A model generated the notes under the pieces. It was not told the DNA's origin. It saw only the letters and a program-made list of their open reading frames with translations, and ran no database searches. The position numbers and the translations under genes are program-made. A DNA stretch of 64,000 bases. It comes from Paractinoplanes bogorensis. Lineage in GTDB: Bacteria; Actinomycetota; Actinomycetes; Mycobacteriales; Micromonosporaceae. This document shows positions 15,281 through 23,642 of this stretch, piece by piece. The DNA lies in NCBI RefSeq assembly GCF_018829635.1, contig NZ_JAHKKG010000012.1:1-64000 (forward strand), read 5' to 3'. Each line of letters begins with the position of its first letter. The first letter of the stretch is position 1.

Positions 15281-16825
15281 TCAGACCGTGGGTGGCGCCA
15301 ACTCGGCCAACTGCTCAGCTGGTGGGACGGCGGCCGGACCTAGCGGCAGTACGACGCTGAAGACGGTGCGGCCCGGCGCGCTCTCGACCGAGACACGGCC
15401 CTGGTGCGACTGCACCACGGCGGCCACGATCGACAGCCCGAGGCCGGTGCTCCCGGCGGCCCGCGAGCGCGAGCTGTCGCCGCGCGCGAACCGCTCGAAG
15501 ATCTTCGGCTGCAGCTCGGACGGGATGCCGGGGCCGTTGTCGATGACGTGCACGACGGCCGAGTCGAGCGTCGAGGTGACCGCGACCGTCACCGAGGTGC
15601 CCTCGGGGGTGTGCGTACGCGCGTTGGCCAGCAGATTGGCCAGCACCTGGTGCAGCCGCGCGCCGTCGCCGATCACGATCACCGGCTCCTCGGGCAGGTC
15701 GAGCTGCCAGAAGTGCCGTGGGCCGGCCGCGTGGGCGTCGCTGACCGTGTCGACCACGAGCATGGTCAGGTCGACCGGGTCGTGGGCCAGCGGGCGACCG
15801 GCGTCGATGCGGGCGAGCAGCAGCAGGTCTTCGACCAGGCCGGTCATCCGCTTGGCCTCGGACTCGACCCGGTTGAGCACGTGCGCGATCTCGTCCGGTA
15901 TCGGGGCCCGGCTGCGACGGCTGAGTTCGGCGTACCCGCGGATCGCGGCCAGCGGCGTACGCAGCTCGTGGCTGGCGTCGGCGACGAACTGGCGTACCTG
16001 CATCTCACTGGCGTGCCGGGCCTCGAGGGCGTTGCCGACGTGGTCGAGCATCTGGTTGAGCGCGGCGCCGACCTGGCCGACCTCGGTGCGCGGGTCGGTG
16101 TCGGCGTCGGGCACCCGCTGGGCCAGCCGCACCTCGCCGCGGTCGAGCCGGAGCTCGGAGACGTTGGTCGCGGTGGCCGCGACCCGGTCGAGCGGGGCCA
16201 GGGTGCGGCGCACGATCAGGGCGCCGGCCCACCCGGCGATGCCCAGGGTGATCAGCACCGCCCCGCCGGTGACCATTGCTACCCGGAGCAGCGTGAAGTT
16301 GGTGTTCTTGAGCGACAGCGCGGTGACCCGGACGATCCCGCTGCTGGTCGTCTCGGCGGTGACCCGGAACGAGCCCAGCCCGTCGAGGCTGATGTTCTCC
16401 TTCGTGCCGTCGGTGGGCACGGCGATCAGCTCGGCCGCGGCGACGTCGCTGAGCGTCTGGTACTTGGTGTCGGGGTTGCCGTCGGTGTTGGTGTACGTGA
16501 CGACCTGGCCACCCTGCACGTCGGTGGCGCTGGTGTAGAAGATCGTGATCGAGCCGGGCTCGGCACCGCGGAACGGGTGGTCGGCGTCGTACGAGCCGAA
16601 CGGCCCGCCGCCCGGACCCCGGCCGGTGACCTCGAGTTTCGCGTCGACCTGGGCGTAGAGCGTGTTGCGGAGGAAGAAGAACGCGGTGCCGCCGACGGCG
16701 AGGCCGAGGATCGTGAGCAGGACCATGATGATGGCCACGATCCGGGTACGCAGCGGCCAGCCCGCGGGGCTGCGCCAGCGCGAGGGGTGGATGACGGCCA
16801 TCTCAGTCGGCTGGCTTGAGGACAT
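15281..16825 (-). CDS. Sensor histidine kinase (EnvZ/BaeS-like, HAMP)
   Basis: The 514-residue protein has a first membrane helix at about 28-52, an outer sensor region to 180, a second helix at 181-205, a HAMP domain, and a HisKA domain with phosphoacceptor H286 in ASHELRTPLAAIRGYAELSR. The HATPase region carries LANLLANARTHTP, DNGPGIP and GSTGLGLSIV. It follows the response regulator gene; the first ATG overlaps it by 23 bases, while ATG 16801 lies one base after the regulator's TGA and is an equally good start. Its own stop supplies the ribosome site of the DAHP synthase leader peptide. Confidence 0.9.
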   Translation of the reverse strand: MSSSQPTEMAVIHPSRWRSPAGWPLRTRIVAIIMVLLTILGLAVGGTAFFFLRNTLYAQVDAKLEVTGRGPGGGPFGSYDADHPFRGAEPGSITIFYTSATDVQGGQVVTYTNTDGNPDTKYQTLSDVAAAELIAVPTDGTKENISLDGLGSFRVTAETTSSGIVRVTALSLKNTNFTLLRVAMVTGGAVLITLGIAGWAGALIVRRTLAPLDRVAATATNVSELRLDRGEVRLAQRVPDADTDPRTEVGQVGAALNQMLDHVGNALEARHASEMQVRQFVADASHELRTPLAAIRGYAELSRRSRAPIPDEIAHVLNRVESEAKRMTGLVEDLLLLARIDAGRPLAHDPVDLTMLVVDTVSDAHAAGPRHFWQLDLPEEPVIVIGDGARLHQVLANLLANARTHTPEGTSVTVAVTSTLDSAVVHVIDNGPGIPSELQPKIFERFARGDSSRSRAAGSTGLGLSIVAAVVQSHQGRVSVESAPGRTVFSVVLPLGPAAVPPAEQLAELAPPTV

Positions 16826-17534
16826 AGCCCGCCCCGCGCATCGTGTGGATCATCGGGGCGCGGCCGGCGTCGATCTTCTTGCGGAGGTACGAGATGTACA
16901 GCTCGACGACGTTGGCCTGGCCGCCGAAGTCGTAGTTCCACACCCGGTCGAGGATCTGGCTCTTGCTCAGCACCCGGCGCGGGTTCCGCATCAGATAGCG
17001 CAGCAGTTCGAACTCGGTGGCGGTCAGCGTGACCAGGTCGCCCGCCCGGCGCACCTCGTGGCTGTCCTCGTCCAGCGAGAGGTCCCCCACGATCAATTGC
17101 GAGTCCGTACGCATCGGGGAGTGGCCCATCCGGCGCATCAGCCCCCGCAGCCGGGCCACGACCTCTTCCAGGCTGAACGGCTTGGTCACGTAGTCGTCGC
17201 CGCCGGCGGTCAGGCCGGTGATCCGGTCTTCCACCGAGTCTTTGGCCGTCAGGAACAGCACCGGCACCTCGGGCGACTCACCGCGCAGCCGGCGCAGCAC
17301 CTCGAGCCCGTCGATGTCGGGCAGCATCATGTCGAGGACGACGGCGTCGGGACGGAACTCGCGAGCGGTGCGCACGGCGGTCTGCCCGTCGCCCGCGCTC
17401 TTGACGTCCCAGCCCTCGTAGCGCAGGGCCATCGAGAGCAGTTCGGCCAGCGTCGGCTCGTCGTCGACCACGAGGACCCGGACGGGACCTCCGTCGGGGC
17501 GGCGGAGGTCGGTGCTGGAATCTGCGTTCGCCAT
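16803..17534 (-). CDS. OmpR/PhoB-family response regulator
   Basis: The 243-residue protein has a receiver domain with acidic pocket D24-D25, phosphoacceptor D68 in VVLDMMLPDIDG, and the switch lysine in YVTKPFSLEE. A winged-helix Trans_reg_C domain follows, ending VVELYISYLRKKIDAGRAPMIHTMRGAGYVL. AGGGG lies 7 bases before ATG 17534; a much longer frame to 17846 runs antisense through a small exported protein gene. It is the first gene of a regulator-kinase operon that reads towards the DAHP synthase leader. The stimulus and targets are unknown. Confidence 0.92.
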   Translation of the reverse strand: MANADSSTDLRRPDGGPVRVLVVDDEPTLAELLSMALRYEGWDVKSAGDGQTAVRTAREFRPDAVVLDMMLPDIDGLEVLRRLRGESPEVPVLFLTAKDSVEDRITGLTAGGDDYVTKPFSLEEVVARLRGLMRRMGHSPMRTDSQLIVGDLSLDEDSHEVRRAGDLVTLTATEFELLRYLMRNPRRVLSKSQILDRVWNYDFGGQANVVELYISYLRKKIDAGRAPMIHTMRGAGYVLKPAD

Positions 17535-17670
17535 CGTCATGCCCCTACTGTCATGGGCCACGCTATGCGCTTGCTTTTCGCTTCCTGTGTACCACCTGTG
17601 TGTTGGACCCACAGGAACGGCATCGTTTTCGCACAGCCGCCTGACACCGTACGCCGGGAAGGTCTTGGTC

Positions 17671-17916
17671 ATGACGCAGATGACGAAGCACCTGACGGCA
17701 GGCTGGCAGCGGCGCACCGGCATCGTGGCACTGGGGGCGGCCATCGCGCTGGCCTCGACCCTGGGACCGGGCACGCTCGGGACGTCCCGGCTGGGCGCGA
17801 GCGAGGTGGCCGGCTTCGCGACGGTGACCGCGGCCGACACCATCACGGCGACCTCGGTGCTGGCCGAGGCGACCTCGGCCGGGCGAGGCGTGTCGAAGAA
17901 CCCCGAAAGCGTATAA
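17671..17916 (+). CDS. Small Ala/Thr-rich probable exported protein
   Basis: This 81-residue open frame starts MTQMTKHLTAGWQRRTGIVA, a basic N-terminus followed by a hydrophobic stretch (about 17-33), then an Ala/Thr/Ser-rich remainder without a recognisable domain. A GGGAAGG element lies about 9 bases before ATG 17671. It is divergent from the response regulator gene and lies just upstream of another small exported protein. I do not recognise a family, and it could be spurious, although the base use fits coding sequence. Confidence 0.45.
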   Translation: MTQMTKHLTAGWQRRTGIVALGAAIALASTLGPGTLGTSRLGASEVAGFATVTAADTITATSVLAEATSAGRGVSKNPESV

Positions 17917-17922
17917 AACGGT

Positions 17923-17928
17923 CATAAT
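17923..17928 (+). promoter_or_regulatory. -10 element for a leaderless mRNA
   Basis: CATAAT ends 6 bases before ATG 17935. No Shine-Dalgarno is present, so transcription likely begins at the start codon. Confidence 0.5.
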
Positions 17929-17934
17929 GCTTGC

Positions 17935-18249
17935 ATGAAGATCACGCGGCGGGTAGTGGCGATCTTGGCCGTCGTGGTGGCGTTGTCCGTGGCCGCGAGC
18001 CCGGCCGGAGCCGACGGGCGGGCCGGGGACGGGCTCGTCGAGGTCGGGCTCGACGGCAAGGTCGTGCAACTGGTCGCCGACGGGGACAGCACGTGTGCGC
18101 TGACTGAGGCCGGCCAGGTCTACTGCTGGGGCGCGAGCTATCCCCAGCCGTACCGGCCCGGCAGTAATCCGTTGATCCTGGTGGCCCTGGGTGCGCTGCT
18201 GGTCGCGGGCGGCGTGGGCCTGCTGACCGTCAGTCGTTCCGGGCGGTAG
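17935..18249 (+). CDS. Small exported protein with one RCC1-like repeat and C-terminal membrane anchor
   Basis: The 104-residue protein has a signal peptide (MKITRRVVAILAVVVALSVA, cleavage near residue 26) and a single RCC1/BLIP-II-type blade (GKVVQLVADGDSTCALTEAG then QVYCWG, about 41-66). A C-terminal hydrophobic helix (PLILVALGALLVAGGVGLL) followed by SRSGR ends it. RCC1 folds normally need seven repeats, so one blade cannot make a propeller alone. It may be a truncated remnant of a larger surface protein or a small module that oligomerises. The two cysteines could form a disulfide. Its 3' end overlaps the convergent gene by 20 bases. Confidence 0.72.
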   Translation: MKITRRVVAILAVVVALSVAASPAGADGRAGDGLVEVGLDGKVVQLVADGDSTCALTEAGQVYCWGASYPQPYRPGSNPLILVALGALLVAGGVGLLTVSRSGR

Positions 18250-20410
18250 CCAGCGCCGCGTCCCGCAGCTTCGCGGCACCCTGCTTGAGCCGCTCGGTGT
18301 AGTAGGGCCGGGTCCAGTCCGGCCACTTGACCTGGCCGATCGCCTGGTCGGTGCCGGACGAGGTGAGCGACACGGTGACCCCGGGGCTGACCTGGGTGGT
18401 CAGCTTGCCGTCCTTCGGCACGGCCACCCGGTGGGCCGACGGGTCGGCGAAGGCCAGCATCGACCACGGCACCCGGACGGTCAGGTCGTCGCCGTCGAGA
18501 TGCCAGAGCGCCCGGCTGTCCGACTCGTCCTGGGCCGGATCCCACGATCCGTAGCGGATCTGGCCCACGTTCTGCAGCTCCACCGGCAGCTTGATGCCCC
18601 GCTTGGGGTCGGTCAGCGCCCGGCTCACGACCAGCTCGATGGGCTTCCAGCCGTCCGGCGCCGGGCCCCGGTCGGACGCCGGCACCGAGAAGTCCAGCTT
18701 CATCGGATCGAGTTGATTGCGCACGTACGCCTGACCGCTGTGCCCGACGAGGTTGAGGGCGAACACCGCGTCCGGCCGCCGGTCGGCGCTCCCGGGCATC
18801 GGGGCGCCGGTGACCCCGGGCAGCACGTCGAAGTTGACCATCATGGTGCCCGGCGCCGAGTCCCCGAGCTTGATCTTCAGGTTCAGGTACTCCTCGTCGA
18901 CCCGCGCGTCGACGTCCCGGGCCGGCCAGCCGTCACCGTCGAAGAGCTGCTGGTTCGCCGCGTCGGGTTGCCCGTCGGCGTCCATCGCGAGCACCCCGAA
19001 GGCCTGCTCGTTGGTCAGCGGGTCGTGCCAGAGCTGGCGGCGGCCCGGATCCTGGGTGCCGGCCGTGTTCCAGGTGTAGCGCCACCACTCGTCCATCCAG
19101 CTGAACACGAAGCCGGCGCCGAGCCCCTGGTCGCGGATCATGCGCAGCAGGTCGGCGTTGATCTGCATCGCGTCCTGCTCGCTGTGGTCGCCCTGCGAAC
19201 GGCCGAGCGGGGCGTTGTGGGCCGATCCGATCGACGACGGCACCCCGAACTCGGTGATCAGAGTCGGCATGGTCGGGTGGTGTCTACGCAGGTCGGCGAG
19301 ATATCCCGCGTACGGGTCGAGGCGTCCGCCGTACTCGTACGAGATCAGCTTGGGCTCGTTGCGCAGGAAGTCCGGATAGAACGGGTAGGCGTGGTAGCTG
19401 GCGAACGTCCCGGCCGGCCAGTCCGCGGTGGGCAGCACGTGGTTGGCGTCGATCCCGAGCCGGTCCTCCTGCTCGAGCGGCTCCTGCGGGTGGCGCAGCG
19501 GATCGGTCGTGGGCCAGTTGACGAAGGCGATCGGCTGGCTCACCCCGTGCCCGGCGACGTATCCGGCCAGGTCGTTCATCCGGGCCGCGAGCCAGCGCTC
19601 GGTCGGCGTCGACTTGGGCGTGTTCCGGAAGTACTTCCCGGCGAAGCGGGGCACGTCGGCGTTGCGCTCGTCCGACGCGGCGGCCGCGGCCGGGTCGATC
19701 TCGTCGCCGATCACCCAGCCGATCAGCCACGGCGTGACGTCGGTGTCCCACGTGCCGCCGGCCCGGCCGGGCACGGTCGTACGGCGGAAATCGCCGGTCA
19801 CCACCCGGGCCGCCGCCTGCAACTCCTGACGGAACGCGGTGGTCACCGTCTTGTCGAAGAGGTTCTTCTTCTCGACGTACGTCTGGTCGGGCAGCGAGAC
19901 GCCCTGCACCAGGTAGAGCGGCCGCTCCGGGTTGTCGGCGTTCCACGCGGCCAGCTGCTCGTAGAACGCCGGCGGGTGGATCTGGTAGACCCGGACCACG
20001 CGCAGGCCGAGCCAGTCCATGGCCGCGAACCAGGCCCGATACTGCGCGGCCGAGATCGCGCCCTCGCCGGGCAGGTGGCCGGGCGTGGTGTCGCCCAGGT
20101 CGACGCCGGGCAGGAAGGTGCGGTCGCCCCCGGCCGTGTGCAGCTCGAACTTCTGCCCGTCCGAGCTGGCGACCATGCGCAGGCCACCGGACTCGCGCGG
20201 GGCGGCCGCCCAGGAGGTGCCCTGCGGCGGTGACGGGATCTCGTTCATCCCGGCGATCAGGAAGGCCGGCGAGTTCAGGGCCGGTGCGGCCGCCCCGCCG
20301 GCCAGGAGCGCGCACAGGCCGAGCACGAACACCCCGATCACGGACGCCCGGAAACGTCCGAATCGCGGACGGGCCGGCGCGGTCACGAGATGGCTCGGAA
20401 AATCCCCCAC
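18230..20410 (-). CDS. Exported or membrane-anchored glycoside-hydrolase-like protein (TIM barrel)
   Basis: The 726-residue protein has one N-terminal hydrophobic helix (RFRASVIGVFVLGLCALLAG, about 20-40), so it is secreted or anchored. The body looks like a clan-A glycoside hydrolase: LVQGVSL, TPWLIGWVIGDE with a candidate acid Glu, FASYHAYPFYPDF, TLITEFGVPSSIG with a candidate nucleophile Glu, and FVFSWMDEWWRYTWN. A beta-rich C-terminal domain of about 200 residues follows. I cannot name the GH family, and activity is an inference. GTG 20410 is preceded by GACAAT with a 6-base gap (leaderless pattern); the frame runs on to 20647 without sense. Confidence 0.68.
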   Translation of the reverse strand: MGDFPSHLVTAPARPRFGRFRASVIGVFVLGLCALLAGGAAAPALNSPAFLIAGMNEIPSPPQGTSWAAAPRESGGLRMVASSDGQKFELHTAGGDRTFLPGVDLGDTTPGHLPGEGAISAAQYRAWFAAMDWLGLRVVRVYQIHPPAFYEQLAAWNADNPERPLYLVQGVSLPDQTYVEKKNLFDKTVTTAFRQELQAAARVVTGDFRRTTVPGRAGGTWDTDVTPWLIGWVIGDEIDPAAAAASDERNADVPRFAGKYFRNTPKSTPTERWLAARMNDLAGYVAGHGVSQPIAFVNWPTTDPLRHPQEPLEQEDRLGIDANHVLPTADWPAGTFASYHAYPFYPDFLRNEPKLISYEYGGRLDPYAGYLADLRRHHPTMPTLITEFGVPSSIGSAHNAPLGRSQGDHSEQDAMQINADLLRMIRDQGLGAGFVFSWMDEWWRYTWNTAGTQDPGRRQLWHDPLTNEQAFGVLAMDADGQPDAANQQLFDGDGWPARDVDARVDEEYLNLKIKLGDSAPGTMMVNFDVLPGVTGAPMPGSADRRPDAVFALNLVGHSGQAYVRNQLDPMKLDFSVPASDRGPAPDGWKPIELVVSRALTDPKRGIKLPVELQNVGQIRYGSWDPAQDESDSRALWHLDGDDLTVRVPWSMLAFADPSAHRVAVPKDGKLTTQVSPGVTVSLTSSGTDQAIGQVKWPDWTRPYYTERLKQGAAKLRDAALATARND

Positions 20411-20537
20411 GCAGGCATTGTCTGTCGTCGGGGGTGGCCTATGGGCGGGTTTGTCGGGAAGCTTGGATGATCGGAACACTCGCCGTTGGCGCTTTGTTGT
20501 GCCAGCGTTAGGCAGGCGCGAGCGTGAGGAGCGGCAC

Positions 20538-20909
20538 GTGGATCTTCTCGAGGAGTACCGCAGGGCGACCTTCTTCTTCGAGTCCGGGGATCCGCTCGGG
20601 GCCTCCCGCCTGCTCGAGCCGATAGTCGAGGCCGAGCCGCACAACACCGCCGTCCGGCAGTTGCTGGCCCGGGCCTACTTCAACTCGGCCCAGCTCGGCC
20701 GGGCCGAGGCCCAGCTGCGCGCGCTGGTCGAGCACGACCCGTCCGACCACTACGCGCATCACGTACTCGGCCGCACGCTGGAGCGCGACGGGCGCTTCCG
20801 TGAGGCGCTGCCGCATCTGCGTCTGGCCGCCGCGATGAAGCAGCAGCCGGAGTATTCGGACGCGGTCCATCGGGTCGAGCAGTGGCTCGGCAAATCCGAG
20901 ACGGCATAA
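20538..20909 (+). CDS. Tetratricopeptide repeat protein
   Basis: The 123-residue protein is almost entirely TPR: LLEEYRRATFFFESGDPLGASRLLEP, TAVRQLLARAYFNSAQLGRAEAQLRALVEHDP and YAHHVLGRTLERDGRFREALPHLRLAAAM form three helix pairs. Such small TPR proteins act as scaffolds in actinobacteria and this one has no further domain. GTG 20538 follows AGGAGC with good spacing; a longer frame to 20019 lies antisense in the hydrolase gene. The Smr-domain gene begins 10 bases downstream. Confidence 0.85.
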   Translation: MDLLEEYRRATFFFESGDPLGASRLLEPIVEAEPHNTAVRQLLARAYFNSAQLGRAEAQLRALVEHDPSDHYAHHVLGRTLERDGRFREALPHLRLAAAMKQQPEYSDAVHRVEQWLGKSETA

Positions 20910-20919
20910 GGTCGGGAAC

Positions 20920-21204
20920 GTGAAGCTGAAACTCGACCTGCACGACATCTTCAACAAGGGCACCGAGATCGACAAGGCACTGCGCGGGGTGATCGACGAG
21001 GCGATCCAGAAGAAGGCCGCCATGGTCGAGATCATCCCGGGCAAGGGCAGCGGTGCGCTGAAGAAGAAGGTGCTGCGCTTCCTCGACCAGAAGGAGATCA
21101 AGCAGCTCTACCACCGGGTCGAGAAGGACGGCGACAACTGGGGCCGGCTCTTCGTGCACTTCAAGCACAACGAGTCGACCGGCCGCCGCGGCCGCGGCCG
21201 TTAG
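20920..21204 (+). CDS. Smr-domain protein
   Basis: The 94-residue protein is a stand-alone Smr (MutS2 C-terminal-like) domain: LDLHDI at the start (the D-L-H motif), EIIPGKGSGALKKKVLRFLD (the H/P-G-x-G-x-G-x-L block, with Pro replacing the usual His) and a basic tail GRRGRGR. Smr domains nick or bind branched DNA or RNA. The gene lies 10 bases after the TPR gene and shares its transcript. The missing His in the G-K-G-S-G motif is a small deviation. Confidence 0.85.
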   Translation: MKLKLDLHDIFNKGTEIDKALRGVIDEAIQKKAAMVEIIPGKGSGALKKKVLRFLDQKEIKQLYHRVEKDGDNWGRLFVHFKHNESTGRRGRGR

Positions 21205-21208
21205 GCGC

Positions 21209-23575
21209 TCAGAGCGTGTAGGTCTTGGCGACGGCGAGCAACTCACTCGTGTGGGAGCCGACGATGCCGACCGCGGGCGGGCGGGCCCGGAAGCCCGGCA
21301 GCTCGCTCAGGCCGTCGCTGCCGTCCATCGCCCGGAACTTGACCGGGCCGCTCGCGCGCACGGTCAGTGTGATCTCGACGCCGTCGGACGGTGGGGCGTG
21401 GAAGACGAAGCCCCAGCCCCAGGCGTGGTCGCCGGTCGTCCGAGACGGTAGCGGGCGGCCGCCCACGGTGGCCGACTCGACCGTGGCGCCCGCCGCCACG
21501 TGCAGCGTGACCAGGCGGACCGCGCGCTGCGGCTGGAGCCGGAGCTTGAGCGTGCGAGCGTCGCCCGAGCGGGTGTCGGACTCGACGGTGAGCAGCGGCG
21601 CGGGCAGGGTGGCGGCCTGGGCGTCGCCGGTGCGGACCTCTTCGGGGCCGAACGTGGGCAGCGTGTCGTCGACGCGGTGCAGATCGCCGGAGATGTATTG
21701 CGAGGTCCAGTCCTGGACGTCGGGCTCGTCGCTGATCCAGCGGGCGGTGCCGTTGTCGGCGTCCAGCGCGTACATGAGCTGGGTCAGGGCCGGGCGCTGG
21801 GCGTCGAACCGGTCGACCGCCAGCCCGGCCGCCGTGCAGACGATCACGGCCAGCACCACGGCCAGCGTGGGCACGGCGCCCAGGCGGCGACTGCGCAACG
21901 CCTCGATACCGCGCTGGCCCCCGGCCCGCGGGTGGATCAGGTCGATCACCGGCAGCAGGGCCAGCCCGAGCAATACGGTCAGGAACGCCCCGGCCGCGCC
22001 CAGGCCCATGCCGAGCGCCGGGAACAGCATGATCACGGTCGGCAGCAGGATGACCGTGGCCACCGCGCCGCCGAGCGTCACCGCCACGACCGGGATCCAG
22101 CCCCGGGTCGTGACCGCGACCAGGCCGAACACGGCGCCGGCGAGCGCGGGCAGGGCGGCCAGGTAGGAGCCGCCGGGCACGAACGCGGCCAGCACCACGC
22201 CGAGCACGGCCAGCCAGCCCAACCCGGCGAGGGCCAGGGCGGCCGGCCCGACCCGGCGGCGCAGCAGCGCGAACCAGGCGAGGATCACGGCCGCGGCCAG
22301 CAGGATGACGGCCACCCGATAGAGCTCCGGCCGGTACGGGTCGATCGGCATCTCGGCGTACGGGGGACGCATGATCTTGAGCAGGGCCCAGAGCACCTGA
22401 GCCAGCACCGGCGCCAGCACGATCGGCACCAGGGTCAGCGCGCCCGCGACGAGCGCGCGGCGGCCGGTGATCAGTCGCTGCCGGCGGGCCAGCCAGGCCA
22501 GCGCGGCGACCGCCAGCAGGGCCAGGACGGCGATCGGCCAGACCAGCGAGCCGGGATAGCGCACCAGCAGGCCGGGCGCGGGGAAGTAGGTCGCGTCGCC
22601 GCCGCCGGTGGCCTTCAGGTCGGCCAGGTCACGACCGCCGAGCTCGCGGACCAGGGCGAGCGCGTTGTCGCCGTGGTGTTGCAGGCTGTCGCGGTCCATC
22701 GCGGCGGGGACGTCGGTCGGCGCGTGATAGACCGCCGCGCCGTCGATGTACGCCGTGTTGAGCCCGGCGAAGCCCGCCTCGCGGAACGGCGTGAAGTCGG
22801 TGTCGTTGGGCAGCAGCCGATAGATCTCGACGGCGAACGACGTGCCGACCGGTTTGGCCGCGTGCGAGTAGGCCTCGACCAGGCGCCCGTTGCCGGCCGA
22901 GGTCTCGAACATGATGGCCGGGCCGCTGCTGCCCCGGGCCTCGAGGTTGAGCACCACGCCGCCGTCGCGGGCGAGCGGGTGCTGGTCGACGAACGCCTTG
23001 GCCCCGCACAGGCAGGCCTCCTCGCCGTCGGTCAGCACCAGCACCACGTCGTTGCGCGGGCGGTCGCCGGCCAGCAGGGCCCGCGCCGTCTCGATCGCGG
23101 CCGAGGTGCCCGCCGCGTCGTCGTTGCCGCCCGGCCCGACCTGCACCGAGTCGTAGTGGGCGACCAGGAAGATGCGCCCGGTCGAGGCCGTGCCGGGGAT
23201 CTGCGCGATCACGTTGCGGACCCGGGCCAGGCCGGTGCCGCCCGCGCTGGACGACAGCCCGGCACCCTCGATCGACACCGTGTCCTGCACCTCGGGGGTC
23301 AGGCCCATGCCGCGCAGCGTGGTCAGCAGCCGCTCGCGCACCTCGTCGTTGGCCGGGCTGCCGACCGGGTGCGGGCGGGTCGCGATCGCCTCGACCTGCT
23401 GGAAGGCGCGCTCGGCGCTGAACTCGGCCTCGGGCGCCGACACCGGTCGCGAGGCCGGCGGGCGCACCGACGCGAGGCCCGCGAAACCGGCCAGGGCCAG
23501 GACGACGACCGCGACGAGAGCGGCCAGGGCCCGGTGCGCCGGGTCGGTGAGGGCGGGTGCTCGCATGGGTGACAT
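21209..23575 (-). CDS. Membrane-bound M28 family metallopeptidase
   Basis: The 788-residue protein has an N-terminal anchor (about 16-36) and an M28 aminopeptidase domain with metal residues H140 and D142 (LVAHYDSV), D152/D153 (GGNDDAAG), the catalytic E185/E186 pair (LTDGEEACLCGAKAF) and H in VYHAPTDV. About eight membrane helices (340-600) and an outer beta-rich domain follow. The layout resembles ERMP1/Pff1-type vacuolar peptidases, which have bacterial relatives in actinobacteria. It would act outside the membrane on peptides. It overlaps nothing; its end lies 4 bases from the convergent Smr stop. Confidence 0.9.
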   Translation of the reverse strand: MSPMRAPALTDPAHRALAALVAVVVLALAGFAGLASVRPPASRPVSAPEAEFSAERAFQQVEAIATRPHPVGSPANDEVRERLLTTLRGMGLTPEVQDTVSIEGAGLSSSAGGTGLARVRNVIAQIPGTASTGRIFLVAHYDSVQVGPGGNDDAAGTSAAIETARALLAGDRPRNDVVLVLTDGEEACLCGAKAFVDQHPLARDGGVVLNLEARGSSGPAIMFETSAGNGRLVEAYSHAAKPVGTSFAVEIYRLLPNDTDFTPFREAGFAGLNTAYIDGAAVYHAPTDVPAAMDRDSLQHHGDNALALVRELGGRDLADLKATGGGDATYFPAPGLLVRYPGSLVWPIAVLALLAVAALAWLARRQRLITGRRALVAGALTLVPIVLAPVLAQVLWALLKIMRPPYAEMPIDPYRPELYRVAVILLAAAVILAWFALLRRRVGPAALALAGLGWLAVLGVVLAAFVPGGSYLAALPALAGAVFGLVAVTTRGWIPVVAVTLGGAVATVILLPTVIMLFPALGMGLGAAGAFLTVLLGLALLPVIDLIHPRAGGQRGIEALRSRRLGAVPTLAVVLAVIVCTAAGLAVDRFDAQRPALTQLMYALDADNGTARWISDEPDVQDWTSQYISGDLHRVDDTLPTFGPEEVRTGDAQAATLPAPLLTVESDTRSGDARTLKLRLQPQRAVRLVTLHVAAGATVESATVGGRPLPSRTTGDHAWGWGFVFHAPPSDGVEITLTVRASGPVKFRAMDGSDGLSELPGFRARPPAVGIVGSHTSELLAVAKTYTL

Positions 23576-23629
23576 CTAAGCGGTTGGGTACGACACCGGG
23601 TAGGCCGGAAGATCGAATATCCGGTGGCC

Positions 23630-23635
23630 TAGCGT
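23630..23635 (+). promoter_or_regulatory. -10 element for a leaderless mRNA
   Basis: TAGCGT ends 7 bases before the GTG at 23643 and no ribosome site is present. Confidence 0.45.
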
Positions 23636-23642
23636 TGTCGGC

